Source: Blastobasis lacticolella
Lineage: Eukaryota > Arthropoda > Insecta > Lepidoptera > Blastobasidae
Direction: 5' to 3'
NCBI GenBank assembly: GCA_905147135.1
Contig: LR990048.1
Coordinates: 16,972,563-17,036,562, forward strand
Length of the DNA stretch: 64,000 nt
The translations under genes were made by a program, and so were the position numbers. The notes beneath the pieces were generated by a model, which was given only the letters and a program-made list of their open reading frames with translations, was not told the origin of the DNA and searched no databases. Below, piece after piece: positions 1-10,006 of the stretch; the first letter of the stretch is position 1, and the number at the start of each line of letters is the position of its first letter.

Positions 1-595
1 AATATGGTTGTGACTAAACTTGTGATCTCTTTTAGATATCTTTAAGAAAACTATTTTTTTATATTAAGCATAAGAATAAGAAAAGTATCTATACCTCTAA
101 AGCGACTGAAAGTTGATTAAGTTTTTGATAATAATATGAATAGCGACTGTTAAGTTTGAAAAATACCTAGTAGTGGTCATAAGTAAAGATATACTTACCT
201 AGACATACTGACATACAGTATGTTTTTTTATCGTTTTCTTCAATAAAAAGGAAATAAAATATAGTTCCTACTGATTGTTTCCATCCAAGTTGTTTGATTG
301 TGTCTAAATTTCAAGATTCCTATACAGAACGACTAAGCCTTCACGCTGAATTCTGGTGACAAAATGACGAAATTACACCCCTCTATATACATTTATGTGT
401 TAAGTCAAAAATCTATAATGTTTAAGGTAAATGTAAAAACACTTATTGAAACTACAATAACATCGTTTAATATTCAAATCCAAATATTTGTTGAAAGTAC
501 TTTTCCTTAACCTACACTTACATCCAAAACTTTGATTGCTTCTCCTGTAAAATCGCTAAACATGCAGTTTTGTCTTTGTTTCTCCAAATGAGCGA
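1..595. other. AT-rich sequence, nothing recognised
   Basis: No coding exon, tRNA-like box or terminal inverted repeat could be recognised. The tract ends sharply at 596, where homology to the copy starting at 16311 begins. Confidence 0.5.
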
Positions 596-2175
596 CATGA
601 AGTATGACCCCTGACCCCTAGGTCAGTTCTCTTTGCAGCTGACATAATAGTTATCAGTTGTTCACTTTTCATTCTTCTTTTGGGATAAACTGAGAGATAA
701 CACAACAACACTGCAATATTTCATCGAAATCCTTACTTGTGACACGTTTTGCGTGTAAGACCAACGAGATTTTAGGTGCCCCTGCTAACAGGATAATGGA
801 GATCAGATGGCAGTCGCTTCACTGTAATAACCTGACCTACCAAATCCTTGAAAATGGTCGAGGCGGAGCCTGGGTCCTCGCGCGCGGTAGCAGAACCGGG
901 ATGTTGACGCTAAAATCTTTACTATTTTTATTATAAGTAAGGTAAATCGTTTGTTGTAAATCATATATTTATTTTAACCCCATCAATTTTATCCCCATTC
1001 ATCACCAGGGGTCCTATTTTAGAACCGCTCGCATCCTTTTGTTATAACGCAGTTCGCCCTATATCGCGGGTGTTTCCCGCCCGACGATCCACTCCACGCT
1101 CGATTTTCATGTCAATATTGTCATTCTCGCTGCGTTGGAGATCGCTGCGGTAAAAACACAACAGAGAGCGCTACTGTCCATTATGGGTCCCAGTGGTCTT
1201 AGCTGGTATGCCTGTAAGTATAATATTATAGTGTAAGTATAGCATGATGGCCGAACAATTCTTAACCCCGCGACAACCGCCCCCGCTGAGTTACCAATAT
1301 ATATTACGGAGAGGAGCATATCTTTTGTTTTCGCGCCAAAATGAAGGAATGTTTGGTATCATAAAATATGGGGTGCGTACTATAATTGTTGTATGTTCAC
1401 GAAGTTCCCGATAATATTAGATCGCTATAATTCTATAACTCTCCATAATACTAACGATGGTAAACATATTGTAACTCGTTTTTTAATAGGTGAATACCTG
1501 ATACCCACTTACCTAATTTTATTGGGGATATATTACTTGCAGCTAATTCCGGTGACCTTCATTAGTCACATAAAATGTTTAAGTAAGATAAGTAAGTTTT
1601 ACATTTATTATTTATCTTAATCTATCATTACAGGTATTAAACTAATGCCTAAACACGGAATATATAATAATTACACGGAATATATATCTACACTCATAGC
1701 GTAATGTTCTAATTTCATATTCGAAAACAGTTGTTTAAGGATACCCTTTTTTCACGCCAGTCCATAAAATTTTAAAAAAATTCTTTTCGGTACAGCATTT
1801 CCCATACTAATATCATTACAGCTGTATCGTAAAATAACTTTTTAATCATTATGCAACACTTTATTTTTTAAATTTTTGTCGGGCGTCGAGACACGGCGAA
1901 ATGTAGGCTGAATACCTAAATGTCTTTGACAAATTCAAAATTCAAACTTAACATTCAAATTTTCCTGTGTATTTGTGTGTAATGATTTTCCCGCTAAACA
2001 GAATATTTTTTCTAATTGTTGTAATTTGTGTTTGTGAATGTTTTTTCTTGTTCGAAGCAAATAAATAGATAAATGTGAAAGTGATTAAGTGAATTTCCCG
2101 CCGCCGCTTGATATCCTCGACGCGTAGATACAACAGAACTGAGAACTGACAACCGGGACATTAACGCCAAGATCA
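596..2175 (+). repeat. Duplicated segment, copy 1 (left part)
   Basis: Sequence from CATGAAGTATGACCCC onward is repeated in the same orientation from 16311. It shares the same order of landmarks: a CTGACC/GGTCAG palindrome, a SINE piece, a block containing TTGGAGATCGCTGCGG, and a block ending GATACAACAGAACTGA. Copy 1 lacks the hAT element present in copy 2. It keeps about 170 bases at roughly 1925-2095 that copy 2 lost between short AAATGTG repeats. No terminal inverted repeats were seen, so this is either a segmental duplication or two copies of a long unclassified element. Confidence 0.8.
773..920 (+). mobile_element. SINE family A, 3' part
   Basis: Carries the family A body: GCTAACAGGATAATGGAGATC, the CAGATGGCAGTCGCTTCACTG block, CGAGGCGGAGCCTGGGTCC and GAACCGGGATGTTGACGC. 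The tRNA-like head is missing. The same piece is present in copy 2 at about 17330-17465, so it inserted before the duplication or is part of the duplicated element. Confidence 0.65.
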
Positions 2176-2176
2176 T

Positions 2177-3480
2177 TATTATTTTACACTACACCACCAC
2201 AAACAAACTCCTTGCGCATCTTGAAGGTAACGATCTCCCCAGCGATCACCAGTACGGATTCCGCCGTGGTCGGTGTATGCCACACAATTATGGAGTGAGG
2301 CCATTGAGAGACATGGCGAGGCCCTTGCTGTGTCTCTTGATATCTCTAAGGCCTTTGACAGGGTTTGGCATGCATGCCTTCTAAGCAAGCTTCCTTCATT
2401 TGGTATTCCTGTTGGCTTTTGCACCTGGATATCGGATTTTTTAAGTGAACGTTCAATCCGTGTATTTATCGATCGGCTACTCGTCTAACCTCCAGGCTAT
2501 CGACGCGGGAGTTCCTCAGGGATATGTATTGCCCGCGACTTTATTCCTGCTGCATATTAACAATCTGCTTGTACCAGGTACCTTTGGGTATGCAGATGAT
2601 AGCACGGTAACGGATAGATATCTGTCAGATGCAAAAGCCAACAGGGACGATATTCAGTCTTGTCGAGAGGCCGTGGTTGATCGTTTGGACATAGCTCTCA
2701 AGGCAGTTTCTGATTGGGGCAAAGCCAATCTGGTGGCGTTCAACGCAACTAAAACTCAGGCGTGTTTGTTTACCGCCAAAAGGAGTCCATTCCATCTAAC
2801 TCCAACTTTTCGAGATGTTCCTGTGGAAATTACCGACAACCTACAGCTTCTTGGTGTTGAGCTATCTTCAGCAACTTCGGTCAGTACATCCAATCCAAGG
2901 CAAAGACTGCAGCAAAAAAACTTGGTATCCTCTCGAAGGTTAGGCGGTACTTCACTTCAAAGCAGTTGCTTCAGTTATATCAAGCACAAGTGCGGTCCTG
3001 CATGGAGTACTGCTGTCACCTCTGGGATGGATCAGCCAAATATCAACTGGCGGCTTAAGATTCGGTGGAAAAACGTGCAAAGAAGATACCCCGTTCTGAC
3101 CCCGTTGGGTACCCGGTTTGTGACCCGTGGTTGATTAAGGCTAGGCTGCAGAGCCTCGATAATCGTGTAGGGTTGCGCGTCTGTCGGTCTTCTACAGATT
3201 ACATTTCGGAGAGTGTGCGAAGCAGCTGCACGACCTCATTCCGCCGGCCCCGCCCCGCCATCGGGAAACGCGATCCGGGCGACCGCTTCATCCTTATGTC
3301 GTGGATCTTCCAGCTATCCTTTATAATGCGTACGGCTAAGGAATGGAACGCGTTGACTGCGAGTGTGTTCCCTGATCAATATAATCTGGATGCCTTTAAG
3401 GCTAGAGTGAATAGGCTGTTCCAAGAGGGGCATGCTTTATCTTCGGCCGCATCGTCACTTACCAACAGGTGAGATGGCGG
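2177..3480 (+). pseudogene. Truncated LINE reverse transcriptase
   Basis: 5'-truncated, frameshifted reverse transcriptase of a non-LTR retrotransposon (Jockey/CR1-like group; clade uncertain). Landmarks in order are QYGFRRGR near 2255, SLDISKAFDRVWH at about 2335, GVPQG at about 2508 and the catalytic YADDS at about 2590. The thumb region carries DWGKANLVAFNATKTQ, and the C-terminus contains EWNALTASVFP and FKARVNRLF, ending in TGA near 3471. There is a deletion after FRRGR, a one-base frame break near 2475, and another break between the parts ending 3134 and starting 3065. It sits inside the duplicated segment and is absent from copy 2, so it inserted after duplication. Not functional. Confidence 0.85.
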
Positions 3481-3517
3481 TCAAATGCCTGCCTATTATA
3501 AAAAAAAATGTTTGTAT

Positions 3518-3757
3518 TACGTATTCACAACTAACTTGGACAGCCTATGATATATCTTATTATATTAAAGAATGTTATGGACAACGATCAAAGAATGTTT
3601 AAAGCTGATATGGAGTAAAAAATATTTATTAGGTACCTACCTATCCCGAAAAATGTTAGTCCTGGCCCACGGAGGAAGAACAAGGCCCACGTTTGCGGTG
3701 ACTACCGATTCGTCTCTTGTGCGACAAGGGATCATGATAAATGTATAGGATTTTTTT
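3518..3757 (+). repeat. Duplicated segment, copy 1 (right part)
   Basis: From TACGTATTCACAACTAAC to ATAAATGTATAGGATTTTT this matches 19297-19527 nearly base for base, apart from a short indel near 3680. Flanking sequence differs beyond the T-run, so the T-run marks the right edge of the duplication. Confidence 0.8.
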
Positions 3758-5160
3758 TTACTTCGGCCCCCTCTTTCGGTGTTGCCAATGTGATTTTAAA
3801 AATATTGAATTTTTCACGTCGATATTCAACATTGTAAATCGTTCGAATAGAGGCGAGCGATTCAATAACTGAACCCAGGGCCGTTTGTATGTTAGTTTGA
3901 AGTTGCTTAGTTTTACCATGGGTTACTGAAATTCTACCGAGTGCTATTGAAATCGTAATAATGTATTTTTTGACATTACTTGGCTTAAATGTTGTATCTA
4001 CATTCATACGACGACGACATTAGGGCCTTCAAGGAACAAGCCTCTATAAACGAATTCTCGACACCACTGGCAGGCTCGGTAGAACAGTCCTTAATAAGTA
4101 CGCGCCAAGTATGACGCCTAAAACTAAAAAAATGATGGTTTCATTCGTCCTATTGCGGTAGGGACTACCTACCGACGCCGGTTTTCCACCCCCCAGCCCA
4201 GCAAATTACTTCCAGCATATCCAGCTAGACTTTGGATCTAAAGGTGACTGCGAAGCCGCCGTCAACGCCATAAGAACTTTCCTCCAAAGTAATAGTGTTG
4301 AAGTCGTACTTAAGGGTGACGTAAAAATGGATTCAACTCCGTCGATAGAGGCGCTTTGCTTGGTCAAATACGATCTAAGCTGCCGGCCGCTTATAAGTTT
4401 ATGCAGCAATGCTACAAAAAGCCGAGCAATCTTATATACAAAGGCTACCTCTTGCAATCAGTAGTCGGCTGCCAGCAATAGGCGACTCTCGAGAAGCTAA
4501 ATTCTAAATTTAACGTGTGGTAGTACGACCTACTTAAAACACGAGATCCTACGAGGGGATGCAAACACGGTTTTACAGGATTTATAGCTCCTCTTGCGCG
4601 AGTTGAGGGTGATTGGTGTGCAGTCCGAGGGCTGGTACCATTTCTGCAGCTTTTGACGCTATTGCTATTACAATGTCGTCGACAAGGCGTGACTTCACCT
4701 TCTAGCCTTTGGCACGAGGTTTTTCCGGAGGTCGAGCTCCCGAAAAATTCCTGTTCCCAGCGGGTGTGGGGCGAGCCTCGCTGCAGATTGGTGCGAATCA
4801 ATCTTTTAAGCGCACCAACTAACTCTGCAGAGCGTGCCCGTTTGCTGGCTGCTGGCCAGTGTAAATCAGGTCTCTAACTTCAGGCAATGTCTTCTAAAAA
4901 TATTGGGACACTTCTCGACCGCGTTACGCACTATATCATCCGCCGGGCCTTCACCACCTCTGGAGCACCCGTTAAGCTTGAGCCAGGTGGTTTGGCCCGT
5001 GATGACGGTAAGAGGCTCGAAGGGATGACACTGTCGCCCTGGGAGCTGGGATGACGTTTGGTCAGGGACACCACGTGTAGCGATACCCTTGCACAGCTCC
5101 ATCTTCCAGTAACGGCCCGATGCCGTCTCAACTGAAAGTGTCAAACGGCGCAAGTGTTGG
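3758..5160. other. Unclassified sequence with coding-like stretches
   Basis: Moderate GC content and several medium open frames on both strands, none matching a family I recognise. On the + strand 4200-4470 reads as an open frame containing DFGSKGDCEAAVNAI and ending in TAG. On the minus strand 3732-4007 is open for 91 codons. The style suggests decayed transposable-element coding sequence, but no catalytic motif is visible. Confidence 0.3.
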
Positions 5161-6050
5161 TGGAAACCACATATTTACGCGGTTTGGTGTGGAAACCCTT
5201 GAATTCTAGGGTTTCCATTTCATGCGCACACTCCCTATTTCGGGAGCTAGCTAAGCGCTTGGTCGATATTACTAAAGACCCTTCCTAAAGATAAGAAGAT
5301 AGATAGAAGAGAAGATATTACTAAAGAAGGGCTGACTTCCACTTCGGACGGGGGACAATACGGCCAGCCTTCTGAGCAGCATTCCTAATAGTTCTAATAC
5401 CGTGGACCTTGGACAAAATTAGTGATTGTTTTATTAAGTTAGTTGTTATTTGTATTATGTCAGATTAGTATTCATAATTTGTATTATGTCTGATTAGTAT
5501 TATGTCAGATTAGTATTATGTCAGATTAGTATTCATAATATGTATAATTGTTATTCCTACCTTAATAAATACTTTATTTTTCAAAAATACATTTTTACGT
5601 TCTCCTCGTTTTTTAAAGATTGTGATTGAACCATTAGTCTCACATAGTTCGTTCTGTACATCATTTAAAGCAAATTAAATGTACTACAACTCCCTTTTAA
5701 TTTTTTTTATAATAGAACTAGCAATTTTGCCAATAATTTGCTCCGGACAGGAGCAAAACCTAAAATTGAAGTTTTTCGGGAAAAATAGACCATCTTTAAA
5801 GAGTCATAACTTGGTTGCTATACGCTTTATAGAGCTGTGTTTGGGCTTAAATCCTTGCAAATTTAATAAATTTTAAAAGCTATTCAGCTTTGTTGGTCGA
5901 AAAATGCAAAGTTTTTGAGTTTTAGACCTGAAAGTGAAAAAAGTCCCAAAATTTTGCAGTTTTTCACGTATTACGCAGGAAGCACAATTTTTTTTTGCTT
6001 GCAAAATGTAGTTTCACACTCTCTTAAGGGGTCCAAATAACATACCAAAA
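5161..6050. other. AT-rich spacer with a short tandem repeat
   Basis: No gene recognised. A short tandem array lies at 5452-5541 and is listed separately. Immediately upstream of 5160 there are inverted GGTTTCC/GGAAACC words, but no clear element. Confidence 0.4.
5452..5541 (+). repeat. 16-bp tandem repeat
   Basis: The unit GTATTATGTCAGATTA occurs four times, at 5452, 5481, 5497 and 5513. A GTATTCATAAT spacer follows the first and last units. Minor length polymorphism would be expected here. Confidence 0.85.
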
Positions 6051-6289
6051 ATGCAGCGTTACATCGCGCTTTGCGTTTTAGATGTAAGATTTGACTGGCC
6101 TAAAACTTTATATTCAATAAATGGCCATGTTCTGGAAGAGGTTAGTCAAATAAGGGATCTTGGTATTGTAATTGATTCTAAACTATCATTCAATCCACAT
6201 ATCGATGTTATTATAAATAGATCGTTTCGAATGTTGGGATTTGTTTGGAGGAACTGCAAGGGTTTTAAAAGTATTTCTGCGTTTATATA
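6051..6289 (+). pseudogene. LINE reverse transcriptase thumb, left half
   Basis: Translates to the region after the RT catalytic core of a Jockey/CR1-like LINE: the INGHVLEEVSQIRDLGIV and DSKLSFNPHIDVIINRSFRMLG motifs are typical. The frame is cut inside a codon by the inverted-repeat element at 6290 and resumes at 7156. It is 5'-truncated: no endonuclease or palm domain is upstream. Confidence 0.75.
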
Positions 6290-7155
6290 CAGGGTGTCCC
6301 GTAAGTCGACGTCAAGCCGGAATCGGGTGATAGTCCAAATCATAATAGTTACTAGAAAAATAAAAAATAAAATCGAAGTCTTGAATTTTTTAAATTATAG
6401 GCATTTCTTTTTTTTTTCGAGAAAATGTACACCCTGTGATGGTTTTTTAGCTCCTGTTGCTACAAATCTTAACTTTTATCAATTTTATTTTTCCTTTGTA
6501 ATCCCGAATAGTGCTAATCTAACCTATTACTTAGATTTGTCCTAAATTTAACAAAAAGTTAGCATCTCTGACTTGAAAGCATCACTACCTGTCTCACTCA
6601 CATTTCATGAATGACTCTCCGTCTCACTCGGTCTTAGGCAAGCTTTGAACGCACTAGAATAATTTTTAGTAGGTAAAGAAAAAATTTTCGAAACTGGGTT
6701 TCTTGAAGGAATTTTTTTTCCCCGTTATCAAAGAAATAATGTCGCAAGTATTATACCATTTTAGAATCCTTATTAAATGCGTCAACTTTTAGTGCTACTT
6801 GCCAACCTGCCGTAGTACTTTTTTTTTTCAGTACAGTCCGTTAAAGTTGGACGAAATATTAATTGTCTATTCATTGTACGGCATAATGTGACACTTTCTT
6901 CCAAGCTGGAGCAGTTGACTTAGAATTCTAAGTAATAGGTTAGATTAGCACTATTCGGGATTACATAAGAAAAATAAAATTGAAAAAAAGTTAAGATTTG
7001 TAGCAACAGGAGCTAAAAAACCATCACAGGGTGTACATTTTCTCGAAAAAAAAAAGAAATGCCTATAATTTAAAAAATTCAAGACTTAAGATTTGACAAT
7101 TATGATTTGGACTATCACCCGATTCCGGCTTGACGTCGACTTACGGGACACCCTG
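6290..7155. mobile_element. Tc1/mariner-type foldback element with TA target
   Basis: Long terminal inverted repeats begin CAGGGTGTCCCGTAAGTCG and run inward for roughly 250 bases, including a shared block on GTACACCCTGTGATGG. The element is flanked by TA on both sides (6288-6289 and 7156-7157). Removing the element with one TA restores an uninterrupted LINE reading frame across the junction, which confirms both ends and the TA duplication. The middle (about 6545-6900) shows no transposase, so it is non-autonomous. IS630/Tc1/mariner elements all duplicate TA; the exact family is not identified. Confidence 0.85.
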
Positions 7156-7844
7156 TATGTCTACAACGCGTTGGTACGTAGCATCTTGGAATATTGTTCT
7201 TGTGTCTCAGAAGTGAGAGAATACAGAAACGTTTCATGTTCTTCTTAACGGTCCACCAGGGGAAATTGTCACAGCTTACCTCGTACAAGAAGCGATTGTT
7301 CCACTATAAAATGTTCACACTCCGGGATCGTCGATGGATGTCAGACCAAATATTTCTTTTTAAAATTGTAAGGGGGTTAATCGACTGCCCATACTTGTTG
7401 AACATGGTATCTTTCTCTGTGCCTAGACGCAATGCCAGATTACTTAATTTTAGACCGTTCGCACTTAAAAGTATCGGAACGAATGTAGGTAGTAATGAAA
7501 TAGTTTATAGACTGTGTAGGGAACATAACAAACTATGTAACTTCGAAAATTGTGCTGACATACTACACTGTTCTTTATTACAATATAAAAAATATTTGTA
7601 TAATATACTAAATACGTCTTCTTGCCATTTACACTAACAATAATTATTTAGTTGTTGAATTTTAGTGGTGGTAGATATAGATTTATTTTTTAATTAAGAG
7701 CGATCGATTCTACTGTAAACGTAAGTTTGCCTGTATTGGATTTACATTTAAGTGTTTACTATTTTTCATGTAATATTTAATGTACCAAAAAGTGTATATC
7801 TGTTGGCAGATAAATAAATAAAATAAATAAATAAATAAACACAA
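7156..7844 (+). pseudogene. LINE C-terminus and 3' tail, right half
   Basis: Continues the LINE from 6289: an open frame runs to a stop at 7635-7637 and contains ERIQKRFMFFL and the RRWMSDQIFLFKIVRGLIDCP block, followed by VPRRNARLL. These are the usual C-terminal landmarks of the group also seen at 34327-35895. A one-base frame break lies near 7205. The 3' UTR ends in an (AAATA)n tail at about 7811-7844, immediately upstream of host exon 7889. Confidence 0.8.
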
Positions 7845-7888
7845 CTATGTTACCCCTTATTTGAAGATTGCACCAATTTCTTTTGCAG

Positions 7889-7986
7889 GCGCTGTCGCTC
7901 CAACTGCTAGCGGCGGTGGCGGCCGGATTCCTGTTCACGGCGATCGTATTGGTTGACTCGCATGCTTGGATCTACATCAACACCAA
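7889..7986 (+). CDS. Membrane protein gene, exon with last TM helix
   Basis: Internal exon bounded by TTTTGCAG at its 5' side and GTAAGT at its 3' side. The only open phase gives 32 codons plus two bases: ALSLQLLAAVAAGF followed by LFTAIVLVDSHAWIYINT. This is one hydrophobic helix of about 20 residues followed by a polar stretch. The phase-2 end joins exactly to the exon at 8442. Upstream exons are not in the window or not recognisable. The protein looks like a multi-pass or single-pass membrane protein whose tail is cytoplasmic; tetraspan families were considered but no family signature was found. Splice signals and coding composition are strong, identity is unknown. Confidence 0.75.
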
Positions 7987-8175
7987 GTAAGTAGAATTGA
8001 TTTTGATTAATTTTTCGACTTTATTCATAAGATATTAAAGGCGTGTCACGTTTTGGGGTACACGTTGCTGCTAGCCTGAAATGATATTTGACTGTATTTA
8101 TTTGCCAAAACCATTGGATACCATAATCAACCGATGAAGGGATCGTACCGAAACTCCAACACCGAAAAGCCCCCC

Positions 8176-8345
8176 TTTCCGAAACCCTGGTCTAACACGC
8201 CCGCTCACCCGCCCTTAGACGCGTCGGCGGCGCCCACAATCGGGCGTCCCGTACGCCAACTTTCCGAAACCCCGGTTTAACACGCCCCCTCACCCGCCCT
8301 TAGACGCGTCGGCGGCGCCCACAACCGGGCGTCCCGTACGCCTAC
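8176..8345 (+). repeat. 85-bp tandem duplication
   Basis: Two adjacent copies start with TTTCCGAAACCC and share AGACGCGTCGGCGGCGCCCA. They differ at only a handful of positions. The copies lead directly into the RTE 3' end and may be part of that element. Confidence 0.85.
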
Positions 8346-8433
8346 AGGAAGGCACAGGACCGGCCTTTGTGGAGATCTCTGGGGGAGGCATATCGGAGGG
8401 CGTCTTCTGGCTGATATGATGATGATGATGATG
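8343..8433 (+). mobile_element. RTE-clade LINE 3' end
   Basis: Translates as YRKAQDRPLWRSLGEAYR and then a TGA, the usual C-terminus of RTE-clade retrotransposons. It is followed by the (GAT)n simple-sequence tail typical of that clade. It is 5'-truncated. It ends right at the 3' splice site of the exon at 8442. Confidence 0.7.
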
Positions 8434-8441
8434 CTCCCCAG

Positions 8442-8603
8442 ACGCGTGGGCGGCGGCGAGGAGCAAGCCCCGTTCCTGTCGTCGGGTGGCAGTAGCGCGG
8501 CGTCGCGCACTTTGCCGCGCCCCGCGCCCTACAATAATGGGAAGCCGCCCTCGTACAGTGCCGCTGTGCAACTCATGGACCTGGGGGATACGCAGCGGCC
8601 TAG
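8442..8603 (+). CDS. Membrane protein gene, tail exon with PPxY
   Basis: Phase-2 in, phase-2 out exon: it completes an AAA codon with the previous exon and ends CGGCCTAG before GTAATA. It encodes a polar, Gly/Ser/Pro-rich segment beginning KRVGGGEEQAPFLSS and ending DLGDTQRP. It contains PPSY, which fits the PPxY ligand of Nedd4-type WW domains. The acceptor has a poor pyrimidine tract because an RTE tail occupies that space. Coding composition is markedly GC-rich relative to the surrounding introns. The role as a cytoplasmic regulatory tail is inferred. Confidence 0.75.
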
Positions 8604-9101
8604 GTAATATTACTACATACATACATACATAACGTTACGCCTTAGGTTAAGCCTGTGCTGTTATATGAATTTCATCATAAATTATTATGACACTACCGTG
8701 TCCTGGTCACGGCACTGCCTCACTGTACCTAACCCGATCTGATTTCAGTCCAGTGGACAGGTCGCGGGTAGCAGTAGACAGTGGGCAGCGCGACACCGCG
8801 ATCCATTATAATTTCATTCTACCGCACACAGCTCAACAAAAATAATTCTTAAACCACCATATCCTGTTTACGGCGCTATATCGATATACCTAACCCCACA
8901 TGATTTCAATCCTGTCGTCAGGTCGCAGTATCGGACAGCGTGACTGGTTTTTTTTATTCTACTTAGTGACAAACGAGCAGACAGCCCACCTGATGGAAAG
9001 CGGTAACTGTCGCCCATAACATCTACGATTAATGCCCTATTATTCTGACACCACCGTATCCTGGTCACGGCCCCATATCACCTGACCCTCTCCGTTTCCA
9101 G
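8604..9101 (+). other. Intron carrying a reversed LINE tail
   Basis: Donor GTAATA, acceptor TTTCCAG. At about 8948-9045 it holds the minus-strand 3' end of a LINE: a T-run followed by CAGACAGCCCACCTGATGGA, the mirror of the plus-strand tails at 21600 and 61880. The words CCGTATCCTGGTCACGGC occur twice, near 8695 and 9053, indicating a local duplication. Confidence 0.6.
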
Positions 9102-9285
9102 TCCCGTGGGCCGCTCCCGCGTCTCAGGCACGGCCACCCTAGGCCGGGGCGCGTCGGGCCTAGGCGCCGGCGCGACCCTGGGCGCCCTCTCCGGCGCGCA
9201 CACGCTGGGCCGCGCTCCCCACAACGGCAAGTACGCGACGCTCAGCAAGCAGTGCAAGACGTTGGAGAGCAACGACTTCTACTGA
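9102..9285 (+). CDS. Membrane protein gene, exon with first stop
   Basis: Starts after TTTCCAG with the T that completes AGT (Ser). It encodes 60 further residues, Gly/Ala-rich, containing GKYATLSKQC and ending LESNDFY before TGA at 9283-9285. The exon itself runs on to 9328, where CAG/GTGGGT is a good donor, so this stop codon lies 43 bases before a splice junction. YATL fits the YxxPhi sorting motif. This is the end of the short protein form: 147 codons are visible from 7889. Confidence 0.75.
9283..9285 (+). other. Candidate readthrough TGA stop
   Basis: Context TAC-TGA-GAC. The same frame is open for 14 codons to the donor at 9328 and then, in matching phase 1, for 140 codons of the next exon. 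TGA is the leakiest stop, but the following G is not the strongest context. Skipping the 227-bp exon would shift frame and hit TAA after 16 codons, so exon skipping cannot explain the downstream open frame. Confidence 0.6.
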
Positions 9286-9328
9286 GACAGGCCCGGCGGC
9301 GGCGCGATATCGCCCGAACATAACGCAG
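9286..9328 (+). CDS. Post-stop extension, first part
   Basis: Fourteen sense codons (DRPGGGAISPEHNA) plus one base after the TGA, ending at the CAG/GTGGGT donor. Composition stays GC-rich, as in the preceding coding part. Coding only if the TGA is read through. Confidence 0.5.
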
Positions 9329-10006
9329 GTGGGTGTGGACAGTTTTTTTTAAATATTTATTTATTTTATTTTACACTTTATTGCGCACAATAAAATACAT
9401 AAACATCATACATATTAATGACACAACAGCCACTACCTATTTCGAAAAGATATTTTTAAATGTAATTCGGCAGACAAACAGGTTTACGGGCCATTATTGA
9501 TTACAGTGGCAAAGAATGCACAACAAATTTCTTCAAGTCAAGTTCAACACCTAATTACTGCAGTCAATTATTTTTAAAATATTGCTTCTATGCGACTACG
9601 AATGCTGTGCGTGGGACGCGATGTAAATCAATTTATAAAAAAAACGACGTTTTGACGTTTTGGAAGAGTCCCTGCACGCGTCTGTTGTATTCCGCGTTCA
9701 CATGATCTTTCATTTATTTATGCCAGTTGAGAATATCTTAACTTGGGCTTGTAGTTTCTGCCTATACAATGCAAAAACGAAGAGACACATTCCTCTATAT
9801 TGTCACACCTTCGTTGCACTTGCTACATAAAGACATTGCTGGCGACCTTATGCCGTTTGGTTGATGAAAAACAGATATTATTACACACGAGCACAGACAA
9901 AACGCGACCGTATTCTATGAGCCCGAGGAGGGTAGTGATGGATAATGAATAATGGAAGGATATAATTTCCTTTATCGTCTTGACTAATTTCCCATTCTCA
10001 CCCCAG
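9329..10006 (+). other. Last intron
   Basis: AT-rich, with donor GTGGGT and acceptor CTCACCCCAG. Nothing else was recognised in it; composition changes sharply to about 80% GC at the acceptor. Confidence 0.55.

Larger units (their letters stand above)
7987..8441 (+). other. Intron with tandem duplication and RTE tail
   Basis: Starts GTAAGT and ends CCCCAG. It holds an 85-bp GC-rich tandem duplication (8176-8260 and 8261-8345) and then the 3' end of an RTE-type LINE, whose (GAT)n tail lies about 10 bases before the acceptor. Confidence 0.7.

Noticed and set aside
7987..8441. Host-coded exon in the GC-rich tandem duplication
   Set aside because: The duplicated 85-bp units carry no splice sites in matching phase, and they lead straight into an RTE 3' end.
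8290..8622. Minus-strand open frame with a poly-His run
   Set aside because: The His run is the (GAT)n tail of an RTE insertion read backwards, and the frame overlaps a spliced + strand exon.
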